Shown: positions 46,582 to 58,231 of the stretch, piece by piece
Numbering within the stretch: the first letter of the stretch is position 1
Layout: every line of letters starts with the position of its first letter
Assembly: GCA_013396915.1 (NCBI GenBank)
Contig: VWZL01002573.1
Location: forward strand, 1,217,109 to 1,281,108
Direction: 5' to 3'
Source of the DNA: Stercorarius parasiticus
Taxonomy: Eukaryota; Chordata; Aves; Charadriiformes; Stercorariidae
Length of the DNA: 64,000 nucleotides
Notes under the pieces: generated by a model
What the model was told of the DNA's origin: nothing
Databases searched by the model: none
The model's input: the letters and a program-made list of their open reading frames with translations, nothing else
Program-made: the position numbers and the translations under genes

Positions 46582-48180
46582 AAATGATTTGTTTAGATAA
46601 TCCTATTTTTAACATGCTTTTTAAAAAACATGTCATGATCTCTTGTTTGCATATGTATTTCCTCAAAATTCTCTTTCAGCGCAGGGGAAATCTTGCTGTT
46701 AAGGCAGAAATACCTGTTTTCCCGTTCTGTATAGATGATTTTGAAAGACTGCAATGTGAGGTTCTTCTGCACTTTAACTGTCGTGAAGCTCTACTCTAAT
46801 TATGTTTTGTATACCCTTTTTGGAGACAAGGTGTCCTTCTACATTCAAGCTAACCTGGTTTTGCAGAAAACCTTTATTTAGGTTGTTGATGGTGATGTAT
46901 TAGTTATACATGTATAATGTCTTATTGGAGCAGGGCAAGTTTTCCCATATGCAGAACAACGTGGACATGACATGTCTCCTGCTGGATGGTCGATGGATGT
47001 AGAGATATAGATACAGCCACATAGACGCTGGGCATTCAGCTCATGCGTAGTCATTAGGGATTTAGGGTGTTCGGCATCTTCCTTATCCAATAAGCAACTC
47101 TTCCCTTGTCCTTTGTGTGAAGGTTCCTTTGTCCAGTTGCACAAATCCATCATTCCATAGGGTGATGATGGCCAAGGAACACATTTTTTTAATTATTATT
47201 TTTGGTTGAGTTAGTTGCCTTATGGCCGTGCAACGTGATACCGAGCCAGGCTTGAGGATGCTATAGCAAGTGACTGTTGTCACAGGAGGTGTGAGGCGTG
47301 TCCTTAGCACAGTGCGAGGGACAATGCCATTTGGCTCTCCAAATGGGTCGGTTTTGTTAAATTTATACGAGTACAATACACCATAGAAAGACTACACAGG
47401 TAGGCTGCCTGTTTACAAATATAAAATATAAGGCCATGGAAAGTGATGCAAGGTTTCATGGCTTGGTTTCTGGGGGTGTGAGGGACCTCTTTCTATGCTG
47501 CCTACCTCTTCCTTGTTAGCAAGTGCCTTCTGTTAATATTAATGAACCGTACGATATTCTCCATCCACACCATGTACTGGAAATACCCCTGCAACTGCAG
47601 CAGTCCAGGCTGTGATCTCATAGGATCATATATAGAGCAGGGTCTAGGCTGGAGTGGCAGACAAATGAGCCACCACTCCTGGTCAGCAGAGGCAGGGACA
47701 TTCGGCAGCACCAATGCAGGACTTGTCCCTTGGCGCTCAGGCAGGGTGCGGGAAAATGCATTGCTTTGGGAAACATTTTGAATTACCTGGGCTACGTTTG
47801 ACCATCCGTCATCCCTGCAGATCCCACGACGTCTTCTTGCAATTCAGGCATAAAATCCCCCGGCCCCTGGCCAGCATCCTTAGCTCTGCAGAGCCCATGC
47901 TGATGTGGGGGACCCCCCCATCTGCACTGGCCTTTTGGTACCATGGTGCGCTGTTAAAGAGGCAGCTATATCCTGCTTAAGAGGAGGCTTTATGTTGGCT
48001 GTAGATGAATTAAGTGCTGCGTTGATTAGATTTACAAAATCTTTTGGGATAAAAGTATTAAGTAAATACAAAATGATTAAAATCCAACTCTGTACAAAGA
48101 ACGCAGTGTCCCTTGTATTTCCTCTTCTGGCTGGGAAACCAATGACATTAGTGAAACTGGGGACTAAGAGTCAGTAAGAA

Positions 48181-48830
48181 GATGATTTTGCTGATGTTTC
48201 TTAAGTGACCGAGTACAACAGCTGGACAGTCTGAAACGAGTGGACTGTCAAGGACAGACTCCTTTAACTGCGATCTCCATCACGCTGAAAATAAATCATT
48301 GTCACCAACAGTAGAAACATGTATTTCAACACTAATTAAAAATAATGCAAGAACACTTTATTTATTTGCAAAATACATGTAACCTCCCGGTTATAAGTAT
48401 AGACTTTCTCCTGTGAGAAGTGATCGGTCCCTCGGGAGATCTTTTCTCCCTATCCCTTGATGATGTCAGTGAGTCCTTGATTAGCTGCTGACATATGAAA
48501 TTATGGGGGATCAGCAAGGTTAATGAAAGGCTTCTCTATATAGCCATGCCCATACACTGTCTCCCTCTACTCTCCTCGGCTTTGGGTTGTATGGTGACCT
48601 CGGTGACAAAGTCAAGAGAGGAAAATATACACTATGATATCAGTACAGTCTAATCAGTGGTTCTCTGTTAATATCTAATTATTTAATAAAGGGGCGATGA
48701 ATTATTTGTGGCCCTGAGTTTTTACAAACCGGGGCCGATCTCTGCGGAAGTGCTGTTCAACTGTCTCCGCAGTATTGTCATTGATTAGCTCTGTCATGTT
48801 GAATATATTTTTGCAGGTGTGACTGGCATA
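48181..48830. other. Candidate conserved regulatory block
   Basis: Repeat-free sequence with several binding-site-like words close together: TGATTAGCTGCTGAC (near 48479), a CATATG E-box, TAATTATTTAAT (near 48674) and a second TGATTAGCT (near 48782). It also contains a 7-bp-arm stem (48742-48772). It retains isolated CpGs. This is the strongest enhancer-like texture in the window, but it remains unproven. Confidence 0.28.
48742..48772. repeat. Inverted repeat, GC-rich 7-bp arms
   Basis: CTGCGGA (48742-48748) and TCCGCAG (48766-48772) are perfect complements with a 17-nt spacer. The stem is more GC-rich than other hairpins here but too short for a microRNA precursor. Confidence 0.6.
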
Positions 48831-50163
48831 GGAAATTCCGTTTTCAGCCTGCTGATGGAGGCAGACAGAGTTTGTCATTGCCAGGAAGAAAACGGGGTTG
48901 TGCTGGAATCACCAGGAGGACAGACGGACTTGTGCGAGTCAAGTGGCTTTGTCTGTGCCCTCGGTGATGGTGGCTGGAAGTCAACGAGGAGAGTTGCTAT
49001 TGCCAGCCTGCTATTAATGTACTGTTTAATTACTACAACTCCTCTGTGCTCTTCCTAAATATACTTTAAGAGAGTAATATCTGAGAAGGAATTACTGTTG
49101 TCACAGTTCCCCATCTCCACCTTTGTGTTGACAGATAGGACTTTGAAGGAGCAGCCTTTCTGTTGTCCTTCTCGAGAGGCTGCTGTTGGGTCAGCCTGTA
49201 CTTTGGGCGATGTGCTCTCTTCTCCTTTGGCCTGTGCTTGAAATTGCGGTCACCGTTGAGCAGCCTGGGTAGCCGAGGGTATTTGTACCTCTTAATTTAA
49301 ATCATCCTCCTTTACGCATTCAGCTTAGAAAAGATTTTCTGAGTTGGAATGACCTTAACATATGTCACGCTTCCTTCAGAGTGGGTGAAGATTATTTCCA
49401 TATTAATTACTGCTGCAAAGTTTTTCCTTCCCAGCTGCACACAATTCCTGTCTATTCTCCTCTTCGGGTTTTCCATTTAATCACACTCCTTCCCTTTTGA
49501 GCTTATTCATCTTATCGTGGAAGAAAAAGAACGGTTGAGAATTTGTTTTATTGAAAGTACTGTTCTTAATATACATTTAGTTCAAAATATGCATGTGTAT
49601 ATACTTTTCTCTCCCCCACCCCAGCTGGAGACATGGAGTGTGACTGCATGGGCTTTTTGTTCCTTGAATTTCTCGTAAGGACGGTACATTCAGTCTCAGT
49701 CTAACGAGGTGTGTGCTGAAATGTAAGCATTTGTGTAGTCTCGTCAAATTTAATGTGGCCTCTGTTTTGAAATGAGGAGCATGCAAATAAATTGACAGCA
49801 TGGTGCAAAGCGGCTGACTTGCGAGCCCCGAGGGACAAAGCAGATCTCGGGGGAATGAATGGGCTGAGGTAATGGCTCTGAAAAAGCAAAAAACACAAAA
49901 GGAAGAGAGTAACACAAACAAGGGAAGAGATGTGGTTTCAAAACCTGTTGGAGAAATGTTTCTGCCGGACCTTTCCAGGGGAAGGAGAAAGGAAGGGACC
50001 TGCTGGGAAGTGGAGAAGCATGAAACTGGCAATGAAAACACAGGGATTTTAGAGGACTCTGAAGGAGAGAGTGAAAACACATGGGAGCTGCAGCTTAACT
50101 TCTGTGCGGCATTGGGAATCTGGGCTTGGACCTCACTGCAAGATGAGCCCAGGGCACAAAGTT
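48831..50163. other. Non-coding DNA with the longest chance frame
   Basis: The window's longest ATG frame (167 codons, minus, 49577-50080) lies here. Its predicted product is Ser/Leu/Phe/Pro-rich and has no domain, signal or family resemblance I can name. A 110-codon frame in another register of the same strand and a 106-codon plus frame overlap it, which points to low stop density from composition and not to coding. I do not call a gene. Confidence 0.5.
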
Positions 50164-50543
50164 ATGAATCATTGAATCATAGAATGGTTTAGGTTGGAAG
50201 GGACCTTAAGGATCATCTCGTTCCACCGCCCTGCCCTGGGCAGGGACACCTCCCACCAGCCCAGGTTGCTCCAAGCCCCGTCCAACCTGGCCTTGAACCC
50301 CTCCAGGGATGGGGCAGCCACAGCTTCTCTGGGCAACCTGGGCCAGGGGCTCACCGCCCTCACAGCAAACAACTTCTTCCTCACATCTCATCTAAATCTT
50401 CCCTCTTTCAGTGGAAAACCCTTCCCCCTCGTCCTCTGGCTGCCCTCCCTGCTCCAGAGTCCCTCCCCAGCTTTCCTGCAGCCCCTTTAGGGCCTGGAAG
50501 GGGCTGGAAGGTCTCCCCAGAGCCTTCTCTTCTCCAGGCTGAA
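50164..50543 (-). mobile_element. CR1 LINE, 5'-truncated 3' end (minus strand)
   Basis: Opens with 'tgaatcattgaatcatagaa', the antisense CR1 terminus, and ends at 'agccttctcttctccaggct' plus a few bases. About 380 bp remain. It belongs to the same subfamily as 54141-54534, sharing the less usual 'gactctggagcaggga' stretch (antisense here), and is in opposite orientation to it. The core 50232-50355 is identical to 17537-17660. Frames of 61-98 codons here derive from the element. Confidence 0.95.
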
Positions 50544-53263
50544 AGATTTGGCTTTAGAAGAAAACCCCATGGGCAAGGAGGGAGGAAGACAGGAAGGCAG
50601 ACATGGGAACACTGGCAGAAAGTCTGCTTTAAATTTTGGGAGATAAAATTAGACAGGTTTTAGTGTCTTGGGAGAGAAATGTCTGCTGTCTGGCTGCTTT
50701 GCTAGTTGCCCACGTCCCTGGACCACGCTGACCCCAGGGCGCTCCCCGGGATGGTTGGGAAGTGAGTCCTAAGAGAAGGCTTTGGAGCTGTGGTTCCCTT
50801 TTATCCCTTCTGCAAAGCACGAGACAAGGGCTCCAGCAGCAACACGCATGTGTGGCCGAACAATGGAAATTAGTTTATGGGCATGGATTTGGGAATAATT
50901 CACCTAGGCTGAATAAAAACTTTATTATGCAATTCTAGTGTTAAATGTGTGGGTGACGAAGGATGCTGACGTCGGAGTCACAAGTCTCCACTTTTGGGGG
51001 TAAGTGATTCAGAGTAAGCCAGAGGTATTTGCTGGGACCAAAGCAGTTAGACGAATGGAAATGCTTCTATTTATCTTTGCTTTTGATTTTTCCTGTATTT
51101 GTTTTGAAACTGTTGTTTAGCAGCTTCAGATACATTTGGCTATATCTGTATGGGTAACTAAAATGGGCCAGATCCATGTTCCTGCTTAGCTCCTGATAAA
51201 GACAGTGGTTTTGGCTCAGAGAGAGGATGTGTAGTCGGCTCTCCTATTTCTAAATCCATGGAAAAGACACACTTTGGCTTAGCCGAAGTGCCGGGGGCAT
51301 GCACATGCAACCTGGCTTAATCTTTTTTTATAGGAGGGATAATTTATAGAGTGGAGAAAACGCTTCCTGCAGTTTATCTACAGGCAGGACCTCGTGCCAT
51401 GGAGCAGCGCTACAGAGATGCCACCTGGCAAGCGGGACCATGGGGCGTTAAAACCTACTTGGCCGTCTGCCTTTTGGCTCCCCATTTGCTTCCGTGGCAC
51501 CTTAGCACATGAGCTTAATCAGTTTGCAAGTTAAGGATAAGTTTAATGGTTTATATACGTGCTCTAATCAAGTGAAGTCCCGATAAAGTGGGAGGAAACT
51601 TTTTTTTTTGCTTGTCATTTATGATAGAGCCACAAAAGCAGATTTTTATTTCTTTTTCTTTCGAAGTAAAAAGCAGATTTTTATTTCTTTTTCTTTCGAA
51701 GTTCAAAGCCCATGGATAGTGAAGTAATGGTGGTTTTTAAAATTATCTGACTTCTTTAGCATCAGCACACTGGGCGATTGTGTCAGTCCCAGGTACTGGG
51801 CAATACGAGAGCACGCTTTTTTTTTTTTTTAGATGACTTATCAGCTTTTCCCCCGTAAAGCATATTTCTTTTGTTTAGCTCAGGCAGATTGGCCTTTTAC
51901 CGGGCAGCGCTCGCCTCCCAAAACCCCAGCTCTCAGCCCTTCCTCCATCTCTCGGCTCGGGTGGGATGGAGATGCTGGTGCAGGATCTTATCATAGGTAA
52001 AGTACTTTTCCCTTCTACGGTTTCAGTTACCCTTATGGCCCTCAAATAACAGCCACAAATAAGTCCAGGTTTTTAAATGTCTTGTTGGTTTTATACCCTT
52101 TGGTGCTCGACTGGAGCAATGTGAGATGGCCCTTGCTTAATGCTGTGGTTTTTCACAGCATCCTGAATTAAGCACGTGAGGTGATTTAGGCTTGAAGCTT
52201 CTAGGAAAGAGATAATTGTTCTTTTATTATTACAATAGATCAAAATAAAATCAGCTTGCGCTTCTGAAATGGAGAGTTTTTTAGCTGGAGAAGCGTACAG
52301 TAATTCTTTTACAGTGTTATCAAATGGCATAATAAAAAAGCAAAAAGCATCTCATTTTCTAGGCTGTTTATTTTACACATCCTCTTTGAATTGATAAATA
52401 TTTATATTCAAATCCAGGATTCTGTTTGGAGCACCAGCCACAGAAATAATCCCGTAACTATAGCTTGATCTTAAAAGAGCTAATTTTTGTGGGTGCAAAA
52501 GTGTACAAGTTATTTCATGCCTATATTTACATAAACAGTTAACTTACAACTGTGGACGCAAAACAAATATTAATGCACCCTAATGGCAGTTAAGCATCTG
52601 AAGTGCCATTTCTGTATGCAAATACCAGAATAATGATGTTAAGAGAGTTACTCGCATTTACTTAGTACCTGTGGTATCTGGCAAACAGCTGAAATAATTG
52701 CATATAAGCCTAAGTAATTCCCTGCAGATTTTAATAAAAAGCGCTTCTTTGCTCTGCTGTATCGTTCTAAGAAAAACTTATAAAACTTGCTATTATCAGA
52801 AATCCTTCAGATCACGCTAAAAACCTGTGTTGCTGTTCTGTTTTCATCAGTTTAGCATTCTGATTGAAAACAGGGGTAAAATGTTTTCTTGGGCTTTTGT
52901 AGGCTTGGGATTCTCCAGCCTACGCAGGGCAGAATTACAGACGCACAAAGTTTGTAGAGCGGATCCAGGAGAGCTGAGCATCACCCGGGGCCTGCCAGGC
53001 CCTGAGAAATTCCCCCTCGAGCAGCTGCCCGGCTCTGCCCGTGGGCGGTGAAATGCAGAATTTCGAACCCAGGCAGCACGTGAAGCAGGCAGAAGAAAAC
53101 TCCCCAAAACTTCTGCCTTCATCTAGATACCTTTTAATAGTACTTTTTCCGTTCTCTGTTCAGGCGTTGGAAGAGCAGGGCAGATCAGTCCCCTTCCTGT
53201 TTCAGTGCCTGAATGGTGGTTGACTTTGGAAAAACTAAAAAAATAAAAAATTTACACAGATTT
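50544..53263. other. Unique non-coding DNA, no gene seen
   Basis: Frames are at or below 91 codons and no domain is visible. Apart from the 34-bp tandem duplication (listed separately) and a T run near 51818, there are no repeats. A GC-rich patch at 52960-53060 does not reach CpG-island density. Confidence 0.55.
51634..51702 (+). repeat. Perfect 34-bp tandem duplication
   Basis: Two identical 34-bp copies, 51634-51667 and 51669-51702, start AAAAGCAGATTTTT and end CTTTCGAAGT. One extra A separates them (period 35). No mismatches are visible, so the duplication is probably recent. Confidence 0.92.
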
Positions 53264-53296
53264 TGTGCCCCAATTAGCAGTGCTAATTGGGGCACA
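53264..53296. repeat. 33-bp palindrome, 16-bp perfect arms
   Basis: The left arm TGTGCCCCAATTAGCA (53264-53279) and right arm TGCTAATTGGGGCACA (53281-53296) are exact reverse complements around a single G at 53280. After one mismatch, two further pairs extend it. It contains two TAATTG/CAATTA homeodomain-type cores, one per arm. It is not part of a recognised transposon and no coding context exists. Confidence 0.9.
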
Positions 53297-54140
53297 CAAG
53301 TAAATTGCACTCTACCCTGTGGAGATTGTCATCCAGTCAACCAGATCACTGAGTCACCAAGAGCATGGCTCTAACCCTGAGTTACTATTTAATCAGGTGC
53401 AAAATCAGAGGTGCCTCCAGGAAGGACACAGTCCTGCTACTGGGTATCAATGAGAGAAGCTGCTTGGGGCTTTTTTTCCTTCCTTTTAAATATTTTTTTC
53501 CTTTTATTTAGTTTTTTTTTTTTTTTAAAGGCCAGAGTTTAGAGTAAAACCATGAGTAGCTGGGAAGGAGACTGCTGGTAATTCAGCATCGTGTGCTCGG
53601 GAAGGGTAGGGTTTGCCAGTACAGGTAGCTCCTTTACAGAGATATTTTGGTTAAAGAAACCTGGGCGTCATGTCTGTCACGTTGCCTTCAAATATTATAA
53701 AGCAGTGAGATAAACGTAAGTTTGAGAAGAAATCTCCAGTGTCTTGACAAGTGCATTAAATTTTATTTGTGCATCAGAGTGCTTCGTAAACTGGGTGGTC
53801 AGAGTTTCCCAGCCTGGGGGAAGGTGGGGAAAGCCACAAGTGGCTGCAGGACGGGGTGACACCTCTGCTTGCTGCGTAAAAATGTGCCCTTTGAAAGGAA
53901 GGAGGAGACAAGCAAATTTTAGCGACATGGAGCAATGCTAAAAATCCCGTGGGGACGCTGAAGAAGCTATGTGTCCATACAGTGACACCCATGCGGTCAT
54001 GTATATGGCAATATCCAGCAGTTGCAGATGTCGATCGTCGACCGCATCGCATGCACAGCAATTAACATATTATTTCTCACCAGATGGGTGAGCAGAGGCT
54101 CAGGGGGCGTGTAACCTGGCCAGGGCTGAGGAAGGAACAT
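53297..54140. other. Unique non-coding DNA, no gene seen
   Basis: A T15 run lies at 53512-53526. A small CpG cluster at 54026-54050 includes GTCGATCGTCGAC. Frames are at or below 95 codons with no domain. Confidence 0.55.
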
Positions 54141-54534
54141 GGCTGAGAGAGTTGGGGGGGTTCAGCCTGGAGAAGAGAAGGCTCTGGGGAGACCTTCCAG
54201 CCCCTTCCAGGCCCTAAAGGGGCTCCAGGAAAGCTGGGGAGGGACTCTGGAGCAGGGAGGGGAGCCATGGGACAAGGGGGAACAGTTTTCCACTGAAAGA
54301 GGGGAGATTTAGATGAGATGTGAGGAAGAAGATGATTGCTGTGAGGGTGGTGAGCCGCTGGCCCAGGTTGCCCAGAGAAGCTGTGGCTGCCCCATCCCTG
54401 GAGGGATTGAAGGCCAGGTTGGACGGGGCTTGGAGCAGCCTGGTCTGGTAGGAGGTGTCCCTGCCCAGGGCAGGGGGTTGGAACGAGATGATCTTTGAGG
54501 TCCTTTCCAACCCAAACCATTCTGTGATTCTATG
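54141..54534 (+). mobile_element. CR1 LINE, 5'-truncated 3' end (plus strand)
   Basis: Begins around 'ggctgagagagttggggggg', continues 'ttcagcctggagaagagaag' and 'ttggacggggcttggagca', and ends 'ccattctgtgattctatg'. About 390 bp of sense CR1 3' region. Aligned by eye with the reverse complement of 50164-50543 it is clearly the same subfamily with scattered differences. The antisense 147-codon frame (54077-54520) and the other 61-98-codon frames are element shadows, not genes. Confidence 0.95.
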
Positions 54535-55999
54535 GTGATGCAGAATTCAAAATAAGGGATTAATTAAGTGGATGATAACGTTTATGTGCTCAAGAGAAAA
54601 CCACCACATCGGTAACTGAAGGTAACATTGCTTAATGTTATTTTGGAACCTTTTTTACAAAATCACATGCTCCTAAGAAGGGAAACATCTGAGTAAGGTT
54701 TCAGGGAAACAAACAGTAGGAGTGGCGGGCAGCCTGTCGAGAAGCGTGGCAGTGGTGAGAGTACAGATCCACCTCCTGACACCAAGAGAATAAATTTTGT
54801 TTGGAGCACTGATAAATCTTGCTCAGAAGAAGTAAGCATTTTGGAACAAGAGGTGTTTTTAGAAAAATATTGCTAGTCTCAGCCTTACCCGAGGGGCTTA
54901 GGGGAGAACAAACCTTCCCAGTAAAACCCAGGTTGAAGAAGGCTGGAAGAAAATCTGAAATTAATTTGCTTTTGCAGGCTTTGATGCAGTTTTTGACCTG
55001 TCAGGTGTTGCAGAAGGCAGTGGCTGGTGTTGTGAGAGGGGCGTGCAGGTGACTCGGGGGGAAGATATCTGAGAAGTGCCTGGGCCATTCGGTTCTGCGG
55101 TGTAAAATATCCCTCCATATCTTGTGGTGGGATCGCTTCAGCTCCATTCTGCTCCATGCGGAGAAAGAAAACTACACTTCTGTACCTGCCAGACAATTCT
55201 TTATTTTTTAAAATTTAATGAAGTTGGTCAAGCTTGTTCTGCTTTTGTTATTTACACTTCCACTGTCCTCCTACAGTGCACGTGACCCCCAGGATGGTGA
55301 ATGCCTTATAGCCTGATGCTTGTGGACGATGGAGGTATTTTCTCCAGTATGCCAGTAAGGCAGCAGAATGTAAAAGCGCTGGCTCAACGTCACACCAGGA
55401 TCCTGTAGCAAAAGCAGAAGGCAGATCCTCCTCACTTAACCCAGCATGGCAAAACCACTCCTCTTTCCCACTTCCGAGTAGGGGGCGGCAGCGTCCATTT
55501 GGAAAGTGTTTTTGTGGGGTTAGAATCCATTTAGACGCGGTGGTGGTGGGGAATTTTCCCTCCATCAAAAATAAAAATCCTGGAAATGTGTTTTAGTTAT
55601 AGACCCTTTTGCTGCTGGAAGGAAGAGGGGCCACAGTCGTTTCTAAAGGGAGAACATCACCCATGCACGGTTTAGCTTCTCTTTGGCAGCGTGTGATTTT
55701 AATGCTCTTTTCCTGCAGATGCCTGGGATGAAGGTCTCCGTACCGAGTGCTGCCCGCTCAGGGCGGTGAAGCTCTGCCCGGCCCCGGGGGTTGGTGACAG
55801 ACCCCAGCAGGACCCCCAGGGACACGCGCTGGGGCTGGTAAAACCACCTGTAGAGTAAGAGCCGCCGTGCTACTTAAACCACTGATAAAATGGCTGTAAA
55901 CGTACGAAAACTCGAGCAGGGCTTCAGAGGAGGGAGAATTTCTATTTCAGGCTCTTTCGCTTGTGAGAATCACTGGTTAATTGCTGTTCGTGTTTTAAG

Positions 56000-56860
56000 A
56001 TGTGCGGTAGTATTCTGACCCCAAAGCTCTTTATAAGTTATAAAAACAACTGTGAGCTCAATTATGCCCTGTATTGTGTCTCACTTTTTTTTATGTATTT
56101 AAATTTTAAGCACTGTCTCCCTTGGAATCTGTTTTCTCCATTTTAAATGTATCGTAGTATTACAGGCTGCAATATATAGAAATAAACACAATGTGATAAC
56201 TAATGCCGTATTTTCCCTAAGATGGGTAAATTCCATATATATGACAGGCTAAATATTTTTTTGTCGCTATTCCTTGATGTTATTGTGGCTTGCTGTAAGT
56301 AATTAGATCCACTAGATGGTGGTAAAGACCATTGACTATTTTCTCCTGTATCGAAAAAAAAAAAAAAAACAAGAGGAAAAAGTTAGAGTACATTTTAAAA
56401 ATACCAAATCAAACCCCTAACTAAATAAATATACCTACCTCTCTATTGTGTGTACTGAAACCGATTGTAAGCATGAGGAAGCGGCGATGCTTTTGGGCAG
56501 CGTTACTATACTATGAAGATCTCTCCAAATTAAATAGTTTTGTCAGGATAAATATTGAGTGAAATGATTATGAATCATTGTGGCAAGTTTTAATACAGAT
56601 CAGAAACGAAATTAATCTTGCTCTAAACTCATGGATTGTGTCTCTCTTTTTCTTCAGATACAAATGAACAGTAAACAATATTTTGGCAATTTTTAGGTTA
56701 ATCATGTAGAACTGATTACTCAAGAAGAATGCTATTAACATTTAGTCAATTTATACCCTACTATGTGACAAATGAAAATTAATGTTGCTGTTTTTAAGAT
56801 ATCAAACGGGTCATGATTTTAAGAAAAATGATTACCCCTAAAGATAACTGATAATGATGG
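56000..56860. other. Candidate conserved non-coding element
   Basis: About 860 bp of AT-rich, frame-free DNA. It is interrupted only by an A16 run and has clustered TAAT, AATTA and ATGATTATGAAT-type words. The near absence of ATG frames and of decayed repeats is what draws attention. Conservation itself is not observable here. Confidence 0.2.
56354..56369 (+). repeat. Poly(A) run, 16 nt
   Basis: Homopolymer in unique DNA with no retrocopy signature. Confidence 0.85.
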
Positions 56861-58205
56861 CTAAAGGCAAGGAGCACCAAGCAACTCAGCAACATCCATA
56901 ATTCCCTAAACAAATTCTGGGGAAAAGCAAATAGAGCTTAGTCTGTCTAGTGGCTGAATAGGCAGCACTTTGGGGATTATTTGTTGGGTCTTTTTATTGT
57001 TGTTTTAAGCGTAACGTTCCATGTTAGTTATTTGTTAGTCATTTCTCAAGAAAAAGGCCTGATTAATGGTGTCCCGACATGGAAAGGCAGGTTTCTGGAG
57101 TTGAATATTGTGTGCTTTCGGTGAAAATGTAATAGTTTATCTTCCAGAATCAGTTATTCTTGTCGGTAAAGAGTTACCGAGTCTGTCTCTCTGCTGCATC
57201 AATGCTGCATTGATGAAAGAATGTTTTGCTATGATCAGTAGGGGTGATGGACTAAAAACTGCCACAGGCATTAGCAACAAGTGGGGAGTGGGAAGCGCAA
57301 GAAAAAAGCAGACGACAAAGGTTCTAGAGGAAAAGACGATGTTCTGCACTCTAGAAAGATGTGTTTTATATCATGGGACTGTTGAAATCAGACTAGACAA
57401 AGGATTTTTGAACAGATGTTAAACAGGTATGAATGTATCTGGTATTGTATCCAGTTACGCTATGGGGAGCACTGGTACCCGCGCGCCTCCGCACAGTACT
57501 GAGGTCGCGCAAGGGCTCTGACTTACTGCTCGCATCTCTCCATGCGTGCATGGGAAGCATTGCTGTACTTTCCCATAAAATAATTTTAAAAGGTCTTGAC
57601 CTTTTGCAGAACCAGAAAAAAAACCCTGCCAGCCCTGCCCTGCCCAGCTTGGCTGTCTTCGGGAGTGATTAATGGGCGCTTTCGAGTGGGTGTGCACAAG
57701 CTTTCTAATGGAGGCGGTACATTAAGAGGAACGTTTCCATGTTTGTTTCAAATCACTTTTCACATTTTTAAAAGTTACATTGCGTATTCTAATTTTATCA
57801 TGTGCTATGATCAGAACAAAATTGTATTGTTTTTAACAACTCTTTAAACCGTAAAGATGTAAAGGAGAGGGTTTTTTGGGGAATTTTATGGTGCTTATGG
57901 CTCTTGTAGGATGGAAGACAAACACTCAGCTCCTGACTTCCCTGTGTAACGAGATACCCGGTATTTGTGCGTCTGTAGAGTGATTGCTTTGCTTCTCCAG
58001 TGCTCCATCGGCAGCAGTCCAAACCCAATCTGTATGACATATAGAGCCCATTTCAGCCTTACAAGAGCGCAGCCATCACCAAGTGGAATATATCGGTAAC
58101 CATGCCGGAGCCGACCTTTGCAACCTAAGACGTCGGTGATTTGTGGAGGCTTGTTAAAGTTGGTAATCTACATTTCTCATTGCTTACCGTGGCATTTTCA
58201 CTTTC

Positions 58206-58231
58206 TTTTTTTTTTTTTTTTTTTTTTTTTT
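58206..58231. repeat. Poly(T) run, 26 nt
   Basis: The longest homopolymer in the window. If it were a minus-strand poly(A) tail, the retrocopy body would lie to the right of it. That flank shows no gene-like sequence and no matching target duplication. The length is likely polymorphic or subject to sequencing error. Confidence 0.88.

Larger units (their letters stand above)
41526..48180. other. Unique non-coding DNA, no gene seen
   Basis: The longest frames are 134 codons (41485-41889, plus) and 137 codons (45806-46219, minus), with no domain I recognise and no supporting splice structure. Two blocks that look like conserved regulatory DNA, a palindrome and two simple repeats are listed separately. 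No transposon was recognised in these 6.6 kb. Confidence 0.55.
54535..58205. other. Unique non-coding DNA, no gene seen
   Basis: Frames are at or below 106 codons and lack domains. GC-rich patches at 55730-55840 and 57470-57520 contain several CpGs but are short. The 56000-56860 block is described separately. No transposon was recognised. Confidence 0.55.

Noticed and set aside
49577..50080. 167-codon minus-strand frame, the longest in the window, as a gene
   Set aside because: No domain or family resemblance. Other frames of over 100 codons overlap it on both strands, and composition explains the lack of stops.
54077..54520. 147-codon minus-strand frame as a gene
   Set aside because: It runs antisense through a CR1 3' end, and the same antisense peptide pattern appears at the other CR1 copies.
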